Positions 1 through 8,139 of a stretch of 43,029 nucleotides of DNA are shown piece by piece. This stretch comes from JBBSMX01 sp038232935 (GTDB taxonomy: Bacteria; Bacteroidota; Rhodothermia; Rhodothermales; JANQRZ01). Below the pieces are notes generated by a model that was not told the DNA's origin, did not search any database, and worked only from the letters and a program-made list of their open reading frames with translations. The DNA is taken from positions 1 to 43,029 of the forward strand of contig JBBSMX010000021.1 in the NCBI GenBank assembly GCA_038232935.1, in the 5' to 3' direction. A program made the translations under genes and the position numbers. Numbering within the stretch: position 1 is the stretch's first letter; the number at the start of each line of letters is the position of its first letter.

Positions 1-35
1 CGAGGGTCGGCGAAGGTGCCCGTGAAGGAGAGCAT
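1..35 (-). CDS. 5' tip of an unknown minus-strand gene (partial)
   Basis: An ATG on the minus strand at 35-33 opens a frame that stays open to the window edge (MLSFTGTFADP). Only eleven codons are visible, so no family can be named. Upstream on the same strand are a TATGAT-like hexamer and an AGGGG stretch that could serve as promoter and ribosome-binding site. It may equally be chance. Confidence 0.25.
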   Translation of the reverse strand, partial: MLSFTGTFADP

Positions 36-114
36 GGTAACAGCGGATCGTCGTCGGAGACCCCTATCATACTGCACCCGACGAGTTGTGTATACACCGT
101 AGCCCCGGGGGGAG

Positions 115-965
115 GAGTTCCTCAACTGCGTAAGTCCTATGAGGTAGAAGAGCGCGTCGAGCACGGCACGGGGGGGGTGCTGGAGGAATCGTTGGCGCGC
201 GACGCCCAGTGGAAAGCTATCGCTCCGCTGCTCGCAGGTCACCGCCCGATCAAGCACTACCCCCGCCATGTCCTCGACGCCCTGCTCTACCTCGCCAAGA
301 CCCGGATCGTGGGCGATCCGTCCTGCCCGTGGCGCTACCTTCCCGACTCGTACCCGCCATGGCAGAGCGTCTACTACGTCTTCCGGCGCTGGGCCGAGCG
401 CGGGCTACTCACCCGCCTCGTCCATCGCCTCCGCCGCGCTGTGCGCCGCAAGGCGGGGCGGGTACCGAGCCCTTCGGCTGCCGTCATCGACAGCCAATCG
501 GTCAAGACGAGCCACGTCGGCGGGGAGCGAGGCTTCGATGGCGCGAAGCTTGTCGAGGGCCGCAAGCGCCACATCCTCACCGATACGCTCGGGCTGCTCT
601 TGGCCGTGCTTGTCCACCCGGCGGGCATCAACGACAGCCAGCGAGTGCCGCACTTGCTCGAGCGGGCGTGCGGTACCGTGCCCCGGCTTCGTGTGGTCTT
701 CGCCGACCAGGGGTACGCTGGGACGCCTGCGGGTCTCATCTGGCGGGTCTTCGGGTGGCGGTGGTCGCTCGTGCGCCGCGCGAGGCCGGGGTTCGCGGTG
801 CTCCCGCAGCGGTGGGTGGTGGAGCGGACGTTCGCGTGGCTGGGTGGCTACCGCCGCCTCTCGAAGGACTACGAGCGGCGGTGTGCCACGAGCGAGCCAT
901 GGTCGAACTCAGCGCCATCCGGCTCATGATCCGCCGCCTCGCGTAGCTTCCCCAAACAGTTTCTC
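115..965 (+). mobile_element. IS5-family insertion sequence, probably decayed
   Basis: About 850 bp surrounds a single IS5-type DDE transposase, a normal size for the smaller IS5 subgroups. The right end could be the GAGAAACTGTTTGGGG motif (minus strand, ending at 965). The best left candidate begins GAG at 115 and shares only an AACTG core with it, so the terminal inverted repeats are not convincing and no target duplication was found. The limits are therefore approximate. The transposase frame is also broken, which suggests an inactive copy. Confidence 0.5.
177..946 (+). pseudogene. IS5-family transposase with a -1 frameshift near its C-terminus
   Basis: This is a DDE transposase of the IS5 family. 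Visible motifs are an N-terminal DUF4096-like segment with WRYLP, the first Asp in VIDSQSVKT, the second Asp in FADQGYAG and the Glu in RWVVERTFAWL. It starts with GTG at 177. The frame is intact through YERRCATSE; the expected ending (AMVELSAIRLMIRRLA, stop at 944-946) then lies in the -1 frame, as if one G were missing from GAGGCC near 897. Read without the shift, the protein ends in an unrelated tail at 929. The DDE residues lie before the break, so loss of activity is likely but not certain. A sequencing error is possible. Confidence 0.8.
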
Positions 966-1022
966 AGAGGTACACATCAGGCTCGTCCACGCAGCACGCT
1001 ACCGGTACCCGTGGGAATAGAA

Positions 1023-1055
1023 GAGGCCACTAAGTTATAATGACTTAGTGGCCTC
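1023..1055 (-). terminator. Hairpin terminator after the tRNA pair
   Basis: A perfect 13-bp inverted repeat (1023-1035 and 1043-1055) encloses a 7-nt loop. It lies just downstream of tRNA-Leu on the minus strand and is followed there by TTCTATT. On the plus strand it is followed by TTTCT, so it may also stop reading from the IS element. Confidence 0.75.
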
Positions 1056-1070
1056 TTTCTCCCTTCCAAG

Positions 1071-1154
1071 TGCCCGGGACTGGAGTCGAACCAGCACGGC
1101 CGTTAAGCCACACGCCCCTCAAGCGTGCGTGTCTACCAATTTCACCACCCGGGC
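1071..1154 (-). tRNA. tRNA-Leu (anticodon GAG)
   Basis: The minus strand folds into a full cloverleaf. The acceptor stem pairs GCCCGGG with CCCGGGC and has an A discriminator. The D-arm reads GTGAAATTGGTAGAC, the anticodon stem pairs CACGC with GCGTG, and the loop TTGAGGG gives anticodon GAG at 1120-1118. A long class II variable arm typical of leucine tRNAs follows, then a T-arm with TTCGACT. No CCA is encoded. It lies 62 bp downstream of tRNA-Lys on the same strand and is probably co-transcribed with it. Confidence 0.95.
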
Positions 1155-1216
1155 GGGGGGAGGACGAACGTTGAGTGACCACTCGGGACTCGTCGTTCTA
1201 AGCTCGTCGTTCGTCG

Positions 1217-1289
1217 TGACTCCGGTAGGGCTCGAACCTACGACCCGCTGGTTAAAAGCCAGCTGCTCTACCAACTGAGCTACGGAGTC
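1217..1289 (-). tRNA. tRNA-Lys (anticodon TTT)
   Basis: The minus strand forms a 73-nt cloverleaf. The acceptor stem pairs GACTCCG with CGGAGTC plus an A discriminator. The D-arm reads GCTCAGTTGGTAGAGC, the anticodon stem pairs GCTGG with CCAGC, and the loop CTTTTAA gives anticodon TTT (1256-1254). The T-loop is TTCGAGC. CCA is not encoded. It is the first gene of a two-tRNA unit with tRNA-Leu. Confidence 0.95.
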
Positions 1290-1298
1290 AGCGAGCCC

Positions 1299-1330
1299 GA
1301 AAGGTACGAAGCGGGGGCTACCGGTGTCAA
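1299..1330 (-). promoter_or_regulatory. Promoter of the tRNA-Lys/tRNA-Leu unit
   Basis: On the minus strand a perfect TTGACA (1330-1325) is followed after 18 bp by TACCTTTC (1306-1299). The second element fits the Bacteroidota TAnnTTTG -7 form except at its last base. It ends about 10 bp before the tRNA-Lys 5' end, as expected for a stable-RNA promoter. Confidence 0.7.
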
Positions 1331-1435
1331 TCAGACCGGTCGCGTGGGCCGGTGAGGGGAGCGAAGTATACGGCCCTCAGACAGGGGACGGCTTTCGGTT
1401 GCGTGCGAAGTTTAGGCAAATCCAAATCGACGCTG

Positions 1436-1443
1436 TACCTTGC
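1436..1443 (+). promoter_or_regulatory. Candidate -7 element for the first choice-of-anchor B gene
   Basis: TACCTTGC lies 36 bp before the ATG at 1479 and resembles the TAnnTTTG -7 element. A TTTA motif about 21 bp upstream (1411) could be the -33 region. It is supported only by similarity to the tRNA promoter and to like-placed motifs ahead of 2903 and 29049. Confidence 0.35.
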
Positions 1444-1478
1444 AAATCGTCCCCTTTTCAACCCCGTCCGAGCACCCG

Positions 1479-2828
1479 ATGAGACGCTTCGCTTGCCTCC
1501 TCGCGCTGGGCCTCGCGCTGCCCTGCGCGGCCCAGAACCCATCGCTCGAATTCGTGGGTGAGGTGGATTTCCCCATGTCCGCCGCCGGTAACGGTACGTC
1601 GGACGTGTGGGGCTACACGGCCCCCGACGGCGCTGAATATGCCATCGTCGGCGTGCGCGACGGTACGGCCATTGTCTCGGTGCCGGATCTCGAAATCCTC
1701 CACACGATCCCGGGTCCGACGCAGAACGATTTTTACTACCACCGTGACATGGTCGTCTACGGCTCCACGCTCTACGTTGTCTCCGAGATGCGGGGGGCGA
1801 ACGAAGGGGTGCAGGTGATCGATCTCAGTGGTCTTCCCGGAACCGCCGAACTCGTCACGTCCATCACGGCGCCGGGGCAGATCCGCTCGCACAACATGGA
1901 CGTGGACGCTGCGATGGGTTACGCCTACGTTCTCGCCCAGGGCTACAACGGCGTCCGCATCCTTGACCTCGCCGACCCGCTCGCGCCTGCCGAAGTCGGT
2001 TGGGTGCCGCTCCCGAATGGGCACGACGTCCACGCGCGCGGCGACACACTCTACGTGGCCGAGGGATATCAGCCGACCTTCTCCGTCTGGAACGTCGCGG
2101 ACAAGCAGGCCCCCCAACTCCTCGCACGGGTGCAGGTCCCCAACAGCGGCTACGTCCACAACATCTGGCCGAGCGACGACGGCCGCTACGTCGTGACGAC
2201 GGAGGAGACGGTCGGGAAGACGGTAAAGGTGTGGGACATCACCGACCTCGACGACATCGAACTCGTCGGGGAGTACCTCGGCGCGAACGGGCTGGCTCAT
2301 AACGCGCACGTCATGGGGAATCTCGTCATCCTCTCGCACTACAGCGCGGGCGTGACGGTCGTAGACATCTCGGACCCCGCGAGCCCGGTGGAGGTGGCCC
2401 GCTACGACACGACGCCCGGGAGCGATGCTAGCGGCTTTTTCGGCACATGGGGCGCGTACCCCTACACCGCCAGCGGCTACGTCTACGCCAGCGACTTCGA
2501 CGGCAAGCTGACCGTGTTGCAGATGACGAACGGGGCCGTGACCGCGGACGAGCCCGTTGCGCCTGCCGCGTCCGTACTCGCCGAGGCGTACCCGAACCCG
2601 TTCCGCACGGGCGCCACGGTCCGGTTCGAAATGGCCGAGGCCGGGCCGGTGCGTGCGGTGCTCTACGACGCGCTCGGACGCGAGGTGGCTGTGCTCGCTG
2701 ACGGCGACCGCGCGGCAGGCACGCACACCCTGACGTGGGGGGCCGGGACGCTCCTGCCGGGCGCGTATTTCCTGCGGCTCGAAGCCGCGGGAACGGCGCA
2801 GACCCTCCACCTCGCGCGGGTGCGGTAG
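1479..2828 (+). CDS. Secreted choice-of-anchor B (LVIVD repeat) protein with T9SS tail
   Basis: A 449-residue exported protein. The ATG at 1479 is preferred because MRRFACLLALGLALPCAAQ is a clean signal peptide; an earlier in-frame start at 1440 would bury it. The body (about 20-360) is the choice-of-anchor B domain, a beta-propeller-like array of LVIVD units, with SDVWGYTAPDG, AIVSVPDLEILH and VVDISDPASPVEVARYD. The last ~85 residues are a T9SS sorting domain (EAYPNPFRTGATVRFEM ... GTHTLTWGAGTLLPGAYFLRLE), predicting outer-membrane export and surface anchoring. The molecular function of the family is not known. The next gene is a close paralogue lacking this tail. Confidence 0.9.
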   Translation: MRRFACLLALGLALPCAAQNPSLEFVGEVDFPMSAAGNGTSDVWGYTAPDGAEYAIVGVRDGTAIVSVPDLEILHTIPGPTQNDFYYHRDMVVYGSTLYVVSEMRGANEGVQVIDLSGLPGTAELVTSITAPGQIRSHNMDVDAAMGYAYVLAQGYNGVRILDLADPLAPAEVGWVPLPNGHDVHARGDTLYVAEGYQPTFSVWNVADKQAPQLLARVQVPNSGYVHNIWPSDDGRYVVTTEETVGKTVKVWDITDLDDIELVGEYLGANGLAHNAHVMGNLVILSHYSAGVTVVDISDPASPVEVARYDTTPGSDASGFFGTWGAYPYTASGYVYASDFDGKLTVLQMTNGAVTADEPVAPAASVLAEAYPNPFRTGATVRFEMAEAGPVRAVLYDALGREVAVLADGDRAAGTHTLTWGAGTLLPGAYFLRLEAAGTAQTLHLARVR

Positions 2829-2857
2829 TGACGGGAGCGGGCGAGGCGGGCATGTTG

Positions 2858-2865
2858 TAGATTGA
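2858..2865 (+). promoter_or_regulatory. Candidate -7 element for the second choice-of-anchor B gene
   Basis: TAGATTGA stands 38 bp before the ATG at 2903, in the 74-bp gap after the preceding stop. It shares the TAnnTT core with other candidates in the window. No convincing -33 element was seen. Confidence 0.3.
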
Positions 2866-2902
2866 TCGTTCCTTCCACGAAACACCCGCCGGGCCCGCCG
2901 CT

Positions 2903-4018
2903 ATGCGCACGCTTCTCCTCGCTCTCGTTCTCGTCGCGTCGTCCGCCGCGGCCCAGCAACCCATCGAGCTCGAACTCGTCGGGGACGTTCAGTTCGGGGT
3001 CGATCCCCGCTTCAATTCGGGCGGCTCCGACGTGTGGGGGTACACGGCGCCCGACGGCTCGGAGTACGCCATCATGGGCATCCTCAACGGCGTGGCGATC
3101 GTCTCGGTGCCGGACCTCGAGATCCTCCACATCATCCCCGGCCCGCAGAACGACGACCAGTATTACCACCGCGACATGAAGACGCACGGGCACTACCTCT
3201 ACGTCGTCTCGGAGAACACAGGGACGAACGAGGGGCTGCAGATCATCGACCTCAGTGGGCTACCGGTGAAGGCCGAGCTCGTGACGGTCTACGCGCCGGA
3301 GGGGAACGTCCGCTCGCACAACCTGACGGTGGACCCCGCGACCGGGCTGCTCTACGTGCTGGCACAGGACTATACCGGCGCCCGCATCGTCGACGCGTCC
3401 GACCCGAAAGCTCCGAAGGACATCGGCTTCATCGAGACACCGAACATCCACGATGTCTACGCTATCCGCGACACGGTCTACGTGGCGGAGGGGACCTCGC
3501 CGACGTTTTCGGTCTTCGACGTGAAGGACAAGCAGAGCCCCCGGCTCATCACCCGGATGCAGGTCCCCAACAGCGGCTACGTCCACAACATCTGGCCCAC
3601 CGAGAACGGCCGCTACGCGGTGACGACGGAGGAGACGGTTGGGAAGACGGTGAAGGTGTGGGATCTCCAGGATCCGGATGACCCGGAGCTGGTCGGGGAG
3701 TACCTCGGTAACAACAAGCTGGCCCACAACGCGCAGGTCCTGGGCAACCGCGTCTTCCTCTCGCACTACGCGGCCGGGTTGACCGTCGTCGATATCTCGG
3801 ATCCGGCCCACCCCGTGGAGGTCGCGCGCTACGACACGTACCCCGCGAGCGATTCCTCGAACTTCGTCGGGACGTGGGGGGCGTTCCCCTACACCAAGGG
3901 CGGGTACGTCTACGCCAGCGACCTCGAAGGCAAGCTGACGGTGCTGCGCGTGAAGGGCAAGGAGTCGTCGGCGTTGCCCGTCCGTGACGAGCCGTGGCGG
4001 GAGGGCGCGACGCGCTGA
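2903..4018 (+). CDS. Secreted choice-of-anchor B (LVIVD repeat) protein without T9SS tail
   Basis: A 371-residue paralogue of the upstream gene, with the same order of motifs: SDVWGYTAPDGSEYAIMG, AIVSVPDLEILHIIPGP, QVPNSGYVHNIWP, TTEETVGKTVKVWD and VVDISDPAHPVEVARYD. The signal peptide is MRTLLLALVLVASSAAAQ. The domain ends at LTVLRVKGKE and the protein stops after a short charged tail (ALPVRDEPWREGATR), so no NPF sorting domain is present. It should reach the periplasm by Sec, but no T9SS signal or other recognisable anchor follows. Tandem position and similarity point to local duplication. Function unknown. Confidence 0.9.
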   Translation: MRTLLLALVLVASSAAAQQPIELELVGDVQFGVDPRFNSGGSDVWGYTAPDGSEYAIMGILNGVAIVSVPDLEILHIIPGPQNDDQYYHRDMKTHGHYLYVVSENTGTNEGLQIIDLSGLPVKAELVTVYAPEGNVRSHNLTVDPATGLLYVLAQDYTGARIVDASDPKAPKDIGFIETPNIHDVYAIRDTVYVAEGTSPTFSVFDVKDKQSPRLITRMQVPNSGYVHNIWPTENGRYAVTTEETVGKTVKVWDLQDPDDPELVGEYLGNNKLAHNAQVLGNRVFLSHYAAGLTVVDISDPAHPVEVARYDTYPASDSSNFVGTWGAFPYTKGGYVYASDLEGKLTVLRVKGKESSALPVRDEPWREGATR

Positions 4019-4044
4019 GACGTGGGGTGCCGAGCGATTGAGCG

Positions 4045-4082
4045 GATCCGGATGAGCCGATCCGGATCGGCTTCGCGTTTTT
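4045..4082 (+). terminator. Terminator after the second choice-of-anchor B gene
   Basis: GATCCGGAT (4045-4053) pairs with ATCCGGATC (4060-4068) around a 6-nt loop, and a T5 run lies at 4078-4082. An alternative fold uses the 16-nt palindrome at 4056-4071. It sits 27 bp past the stop at 4018. Confidence 0.6.
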
Positions 4083-4123
4083 AATGGGGAAGCGGGGCTC
4101 TACCCCGGACTCCCATTAAAAAC
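4077..4123 (+). promoter_or_regulatory. Nested inverted repeat just before the S8 protease start
   Basis: GTTTTTAATGGG (4077-4088) is the exact reverse complement of 4112-4123. Inside it, CGGGG (4093-4097) pairs with CCCCG (4103-4107). The outer arm ends 9 bp before the ATG at 4133 and its left arm shares the T-run of the preceding terminator. It could be a 5'UTR stem affecting translation, an operator, or a terminator acting on both strands. Confidence 0.45.
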
Positions 4124-4132
4124 AACGCTGTC

Positions 4133-7100
4133 ATGTCTGGCTCACCCTTTCGCGTGCTCGGAATCGCGCTCGCCCTGTTCCTCTTTCTGACTCCGCACGC
4201 CGACGCGCAGCAGCGCGAGGCAGGAGGCCCCGCGGCGATTCAGGCCGCAAACGCACGCATCCCGCTGACGAAGGCGACTCCGCCGTCGGCGGCGCGCGTC
4301 CTTGCCCCCGACTCCATCGTCTACGACGACCGGAACGCGACGCCGGACGACTTCCTCGGATTCGGCTCGGCAACGGGGTTCTACGCGGCCACGCGGTTCA
4401 CGACCTCCTCGGCCTTCACCCTCACCGGCACCCGCTTCGCGTACCGAACGGAGATGGGGACGCAGGACCTCGCCATCGCCGTCTACGACGACGCGGCCGG
4501 TCCGAACAGCCCCACCGGCGGCAACCTCCTCTTCTTCGGCTCGGGCAGCGCGCTCTCGCCGGACGGGCGCTTCATCGCGGTCTCATTCGACCCGGTACCG
4601 GAGCCCTTTCAGGCCGGCGAGTCGTTCTTCATCGTCGTCGGCTTCCTCGACGTGCCGTTCCCGATGGGGACGGACGATGAGGGCACGGGCAACTACACCG
4701 GCCGCTGCTTCTTCAGCGGGACGAGCGCGCCGAACGACTGGACGGCGCTCGGGGACATTCTCGGGAACGGGCAGCAAGATGCGTGGGTGCTCCGCGCGCT
4801 CGGCGATTCGGGCGGCGGTGGGGGCAATGTGCCGGACATCGCCGTGACGCCGTCGAGCCTCGCCGCGACGCTCCCCGCCGGGGCGAGCACGACGCTGAGC
4901 CTGACGATCGGCAACACCGGGGCGGGGTCGCTCTGGTGGAACGCGGCGGCTACAGCAAACCGGCCTGCTGAGGCCGAGCCGTCGCTGCCGGTGGCAGAGC
5001 GCTACGGTGCGTCCCCCAGCGCCTCCGACTTCGCCGTGCTCCGCGCGATCGCGCAGCGGAAAGGATCGGTTTCCGTGATCGTCGGCTTGAATACGGCGTT
5101 CCGGCCGGAGGGCGAACTGGGCCGGTTCGACGCGGTGGCGCAGCAGCGGGAGCAGATCGCGTCGGCACGGGAGGCTCTCTTGGGCCGGCTCGCTGCGTAC
5201 GACGTGCAGGCCGTTAAAACCTACGAGACGGTGCCCTACGTGGCGATGACCGTGGACGCCGCCGGGCTCGACGCCCTCGCTGCCGACCCCGGCGTGTACG
5301 ACGTACACGAGGACGTACTCTACCGCACGTCGCTGGCCCAGAGCACGGCGATTGTCGGGGCGCCGGCAGCGTGGCAGCAGGGGTTTTCGGGCGTGGGGCA
5401 GACCGTCGCCGTGCTCGACACGGGCACGGAGGTGGGGCACCCGTTCTTCGGCGGGCGGGCCGTCGCCGAGGCGTGCTTCTCATCGATAGAACCCGGCGTG
5501 GCCCAGTCTAATTGCCCGAACGGGCAGACCGAGCAGATCGGACCGGGAGCGGCGGCACCGTGCTCGATAGACGGGTGCAACCACGGCACGCACGTGTCCG
5601 GCATCGCCGTAGGCCGGGGGAACGCCTTCTCCGGCGTCGGTCGCGACGCGAACCTCATCGCCGTGCAGGTCTTCACCACCATCATCGACGCGCAGATCTG
5701 CGGTGGCCAGGCCCCCTGTGCTCTGAGCGCCACCTCGGATCAGATGCGCGGGCTCGAGTACGTCTACGGCCAGCGCAACACGTTCGCCATCGCCTCGATC
5801 AACATGAGCATCGGGGGAGGGCGGTTCACGAGCGCCTGCGACGACAACCCGCTCAAGCCCGTCATCGATAACCTCCGGGCGGCGGGGATCGCGACCGTCA
5901 TCGCGGCGGGGAATGAGGGGTTCACGGATTCCATGGGCGCGCCGGCCTGCATCTCGACGGCCGTCAGCGTCGGCTCCACGCAGGACGGCTCCGGCGGGAC
6001 GATCGTCGATGCGGTCTCGCCGTTCTCGAACAGCTCGGCCGACCTCGACCTGCTCGCGCCCGGCCAGGTCATCACGTCCTCGATGCCCGGCGGCACCTTC
6101 GGCGATCTGAGTGGTACCTCGATGGCGGCGCCGCACATCGCCGGTGCGTGGGCCGTGCTCAAGGGTCAGCGCCCGCAGGCCAGCGTCACCGAGATCCTCA
6201 ACGCCATCGCTTCGACCGGCGTCTCCATCACCGATCCCCGCAACAACATCGCCCGGCCGCGCCTCCAGCTCGATGCGGCGCTGAACGGTGGGGGTGGGGC
6301 TTCGTGGATCGCCGTCACGCCGAACTCGGGGACAACGGCACCCGGCGCGAGCAGCACCCTCACCGTCGGGCTGAGCGCGATCGGGTTGCAGGCCGGGACG
6401 TACACCGGGGCCGTCGTGATCACCTCGAACGACCCGGACGAGGCGACCGTCACTGTGCCCGTCACGCTCACCGTCGAAGGCGGCGGAACGGGCGGCGGGG
6501 TCCTCACCTACCTCACGGACAACGACACGCAGAACGCCTTCACTACGCAGGGCGGTGGGTACGTGCACGGCACGAACGAATTCACCGATCTCGGCAAGGC
6601 CGTCGCGTTCGAGGTGCCGGGCGGCGGCATGCTGGAAGGCGTCGACGTCTACCTCAGCGCCCGTGCTGCGACGCCGGCGCTCGTGGCGTACACGCTCAAG
6701 GTCTACGGCGGCACGGCGACCACCGGCCCGCAAGGCAGCCCGCTGTTCTCACAGATCTACACCCTCGCCGATGCGCAGGTCGATGGCGACCCGGCCACGC
6801 CGTCGCCGCCGACGGAGCTCCGCTTCGCCCCGATCTCGGTACCGGCTTCGTTCTTCGTCTCCATCGAGTTCGCCGCGCCGTATGGGACGGACGACTTCAC
6901 GATCGCCGCTACGCAGCCGCTCGGCTCGCCCTCGCCTTTCGAATGGGAGCTGTGGAGCGACAACACGTGGCACAACATGTCCCAGGCGTGGTTCCAGAAC
7001 GCCGACGACGGCTGGCACATGTGGGTCGAGGCGCTGATGGGGAATGTGGTCGCCAACGAGGGGGAGAGCGGGATCCCCGAGCAGGTCGCCCTCGAGCCGA

Positions 7101-7342
7101 ACTACCCCAACCCGTTCGCGCCTTCGACCACGATCCGGTACGCGCTGCCCCGCGCGTCGGACGTGCGGCTGGAGGTCTTCGACGCGCTCGGTCGCCGGGT
7201 CGCCACGCTTGCGGACGCGGAGCAGGCGGCCGGGACGCACGAGGTGACGTGGGACGCGCGTGGGCTCGCCAGCGGGATCTACGTCGCGCGGCTCACCGCA
7301 GCGGGCGCGGTCGAGACGCAGCGCATGACGCTGTTGAGGTAA
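4133..7342 (+). CDS. Secreted subtilisin-like (S8) serine protease with T9SS tail
   Basis: A 1069-residue exported protease. A signal peptide (about 1-25, ending DAQQ) leads to a beta-sandwich module (about 60-230), a short Ig-like segment (VTPSSLAATLPAGASTT), an I9-like propeptide (about 310-398) and the subtilase domain. The catalytic residues are Asp429 (AVLDTGTEVGHP), His484 (NHGTHVSG) and Ser663 (GTSMAAPHIAG), with the oxyanion Asn in AAGNEG. A second Ig-like segment (VTPNSGTTAPGASSTL) and a second beta-sandwich follow, then the T9SS domain (NYPNPFAPSTTIRYALP ... MTLLR). All catalytic positions are kept. It is likely surface-bound or released, digesting external protein. The 5'UTR has no clear Shine-Dalgarno site but holds a strong inverted repeat. 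Confidence 0.95.
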   Translation: MSGSPFRVLGIALALFLFLTPHADAQQREAGGPAAIQAANARIPLTKATPPSAARVLAPDSIVYDDRNATPDDFLGFGSATGFYAATRFTTSSAFTLTGTRFAYRTEMGTQDLAIAVYDDAAGPNSPTGGNLLFFGSGSALSPDGRFIAVSFDPVPEPFQAGESFFIVVGFLDVPFPMGTDDEGTGNYTGRCFFSGTSAPNDWTALGDILGNGQQDAWVLRALGDSGGGGGNVPDIAVTPSSLAATLPAGASTTLSLTIGNTGAGSLWWNAAATANRPAEAEPSLPVAERYGASPSASDFAVLRAIAQRKGSVSVIVGLNTAFRPEGELGRFDAVAQQREQIASAREALLGRLAAYDVQAVKTYETVPYVAMTVDAAGLDALAADPGVYDVHEDVLYRTSLAQSTAIVGAPAAWQQGFSGVGQTVAVLDTGTEVGHPFFGGRAVAEACFSSIEPGVAQSNCPNGQTEQIGPGAAAPCSIDGCNHGTHVSGIAVGRGNAFSGVGRDANLIAVQVFTTIIDAQICGGQAPCALSATSDQMRGLEYVYGQRNTFAIASINMSIGGGRFTSACDDNPLKPVIDNLRAAGIATVIAAGNEGFTDSMGAPACISTAVSVGSTQDGSGGTIVDAVSPFSNSSADLDLLAPGQVITSSMPGGTFGDLSGTSMAAPHIAGAWAVLKGQRPQASVTEILNAIASTGVSITDPRNNIARPRLQLDAALNGGGGASWIAVTPNSGTTAPGASSTLTVGLSAIGLQAGTYTGAVVITSNDPDEATVTVPVTLTVEGGGTGGGVLTYLTDNDTQNAFTTQGGGYVHGTNEFTDLGKAVAFEVPGGGMLEGVDVYLSARAATPALVAYTLKVYGGTATTGPQGSPLFSQIYTLADAQVDGDPATPSPPTELRFAPISVPASFFVSIEFAAPYGTDDFTIAATQPLGSPSPFEWELWSDNTWHNMSQAWFQNADDGWHMWVEALMGNVVANEGESGIPEQVALEPNYPNPFAPSTTIRYALPRASDVRLEVFDALGRRVATLADAEQAAGTHEVTWDARGLASGIYVARLTAAGAVETQRMTLLR

Positions 7343-7382
7343 CGGGTTTCGAGCAGCACCAATCGCTTCCGTAGGGGGCGGA

Positions 7383-7418
7383 GCGGGCGGGATCTCCTGG
7401 GAGCGGGATCCCGCCCGC
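7383..7418. terminator. Bidirectional terminator between convergent genes
   Basis: GCGGGCGGGATC (7383-7394) pairs perfectly with 7407-7418 around a 12-nt loop, followed by GTTTGTTC on the plus strand. It separates the protease gene (stop 7342) from the convergent SdpI-like gene (stop 7465). Confidence 0.7.
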
Positions 7419-7464
7419 GTTTGTTCGCCCTGCCGGACCCGAGCGGCCGGTGCGGTGAGCTGCG

Positions 7465-8139
7465 CTACGATGAGGTGCCCGTCTCGCGCTTTTTGATGGC
7501 GTAGAGGTAGTACGAATACCCGACCGGGATCAGCACCATCGCGCCGATACCGACGGCGAAGAAGGCCGGGAACGTGTCTGCGTCGAGGAGTAGCAGGAGT
7601 ACTAGCAGGACGCTCGACGTGGCGACCCACAGCCGCCCGCCCAGCCGGTGCGTCTTGCGCCAGATCTCCGGGTCCTCCAGCGTCCACGGCGTGCGGATGC
7701 CGATGAAATAGTTGCGCTGCACCGTCGCCAAGTAGTTGCCCATCACCAGCGTCAGCAGCAGGACGACGAGGGGAACGAGCAGTGCCATGCTCAGGACCGG
7801 CGTGCCCACTGCTCCGAACACGGTGACGAAGAAGAAAGCCGTGAAGAACAGCGCCGTGAAGAAGCGCAGGGCCGGCAACGGCTTGCGGTCCGCCGCGATC
7901 TTCCGTTTGGGGTCGATCCTCGGGATGAGCCAGTAGAGCAGGTAGATGCCGGCGCTGAGTGACGGCCAAAAGAGCAGGCCGAACGCTTTGCCGGAGTAGG
8001 CGTCCGGCTCGCCCCGGAGGTTCCAGTGGGTGGGCACCTCGGCCGGGAGCCGGCCCCAGAGGAAGGGCAGCGCGACGAGGGGGACCAACAGCAGAAGCAG
8101 CGTGGGCACCTCTTTCTTGAGGAAGTCAGTCGTCGTCAT
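7465..8139 (-). CDS. SdpI-family membrane protein (DUF1648)
   Basis: A 224-residue integral membrane protein with about six membrane segments (near 12-28, 53-73, 92-111, 114-136, 170-187 and 192-212). The N-terminal DUF1648 signature LPAEVPTHWNLRGEPDAYS is followed by the SdpI motif NYFIGIRTPWTL near residue 145. In Bacillus subtilis SdpI gives immunity to the SdpC toxin and also sequesters the repressor SdpR. The gene starts inside the preceding ArsR-type regulator gene (14-bp overlap), the same arrangement as sdpRI, so co-expression and a signalling role are likely. No SdpC-like toxin gene lies nearby, so an immunity role here is only inference. Confidence 0.88.
   Translation of the reverse strand: MTTTDFLKKEVPTLLLLLVPLVALPFLWGRLPAEVPTHWNLRGEPDAYSGKAFGLLFWPSLSAGIYLLYWLIPRIDPKRKIAADRKPLPALRFFTALFFTAFFFVTVFGAVGTPVLSMALLVPLVVLLLTLVMGNYLATVQRNYFIGIRTPWTLEDPEIWRKTHRLGGRLWVATSSVLLVLLLLLDADTFPAFFAVGIGAMVLIPVGYSYYLYAIKKRETGTSS

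Noticed and set aside
1048..1278. Open frame of 76 codons on the plus strand
   Set aside because: It runs over both tRNA genes on the opposite strand; its protein is an artefact of tRNA sequence.
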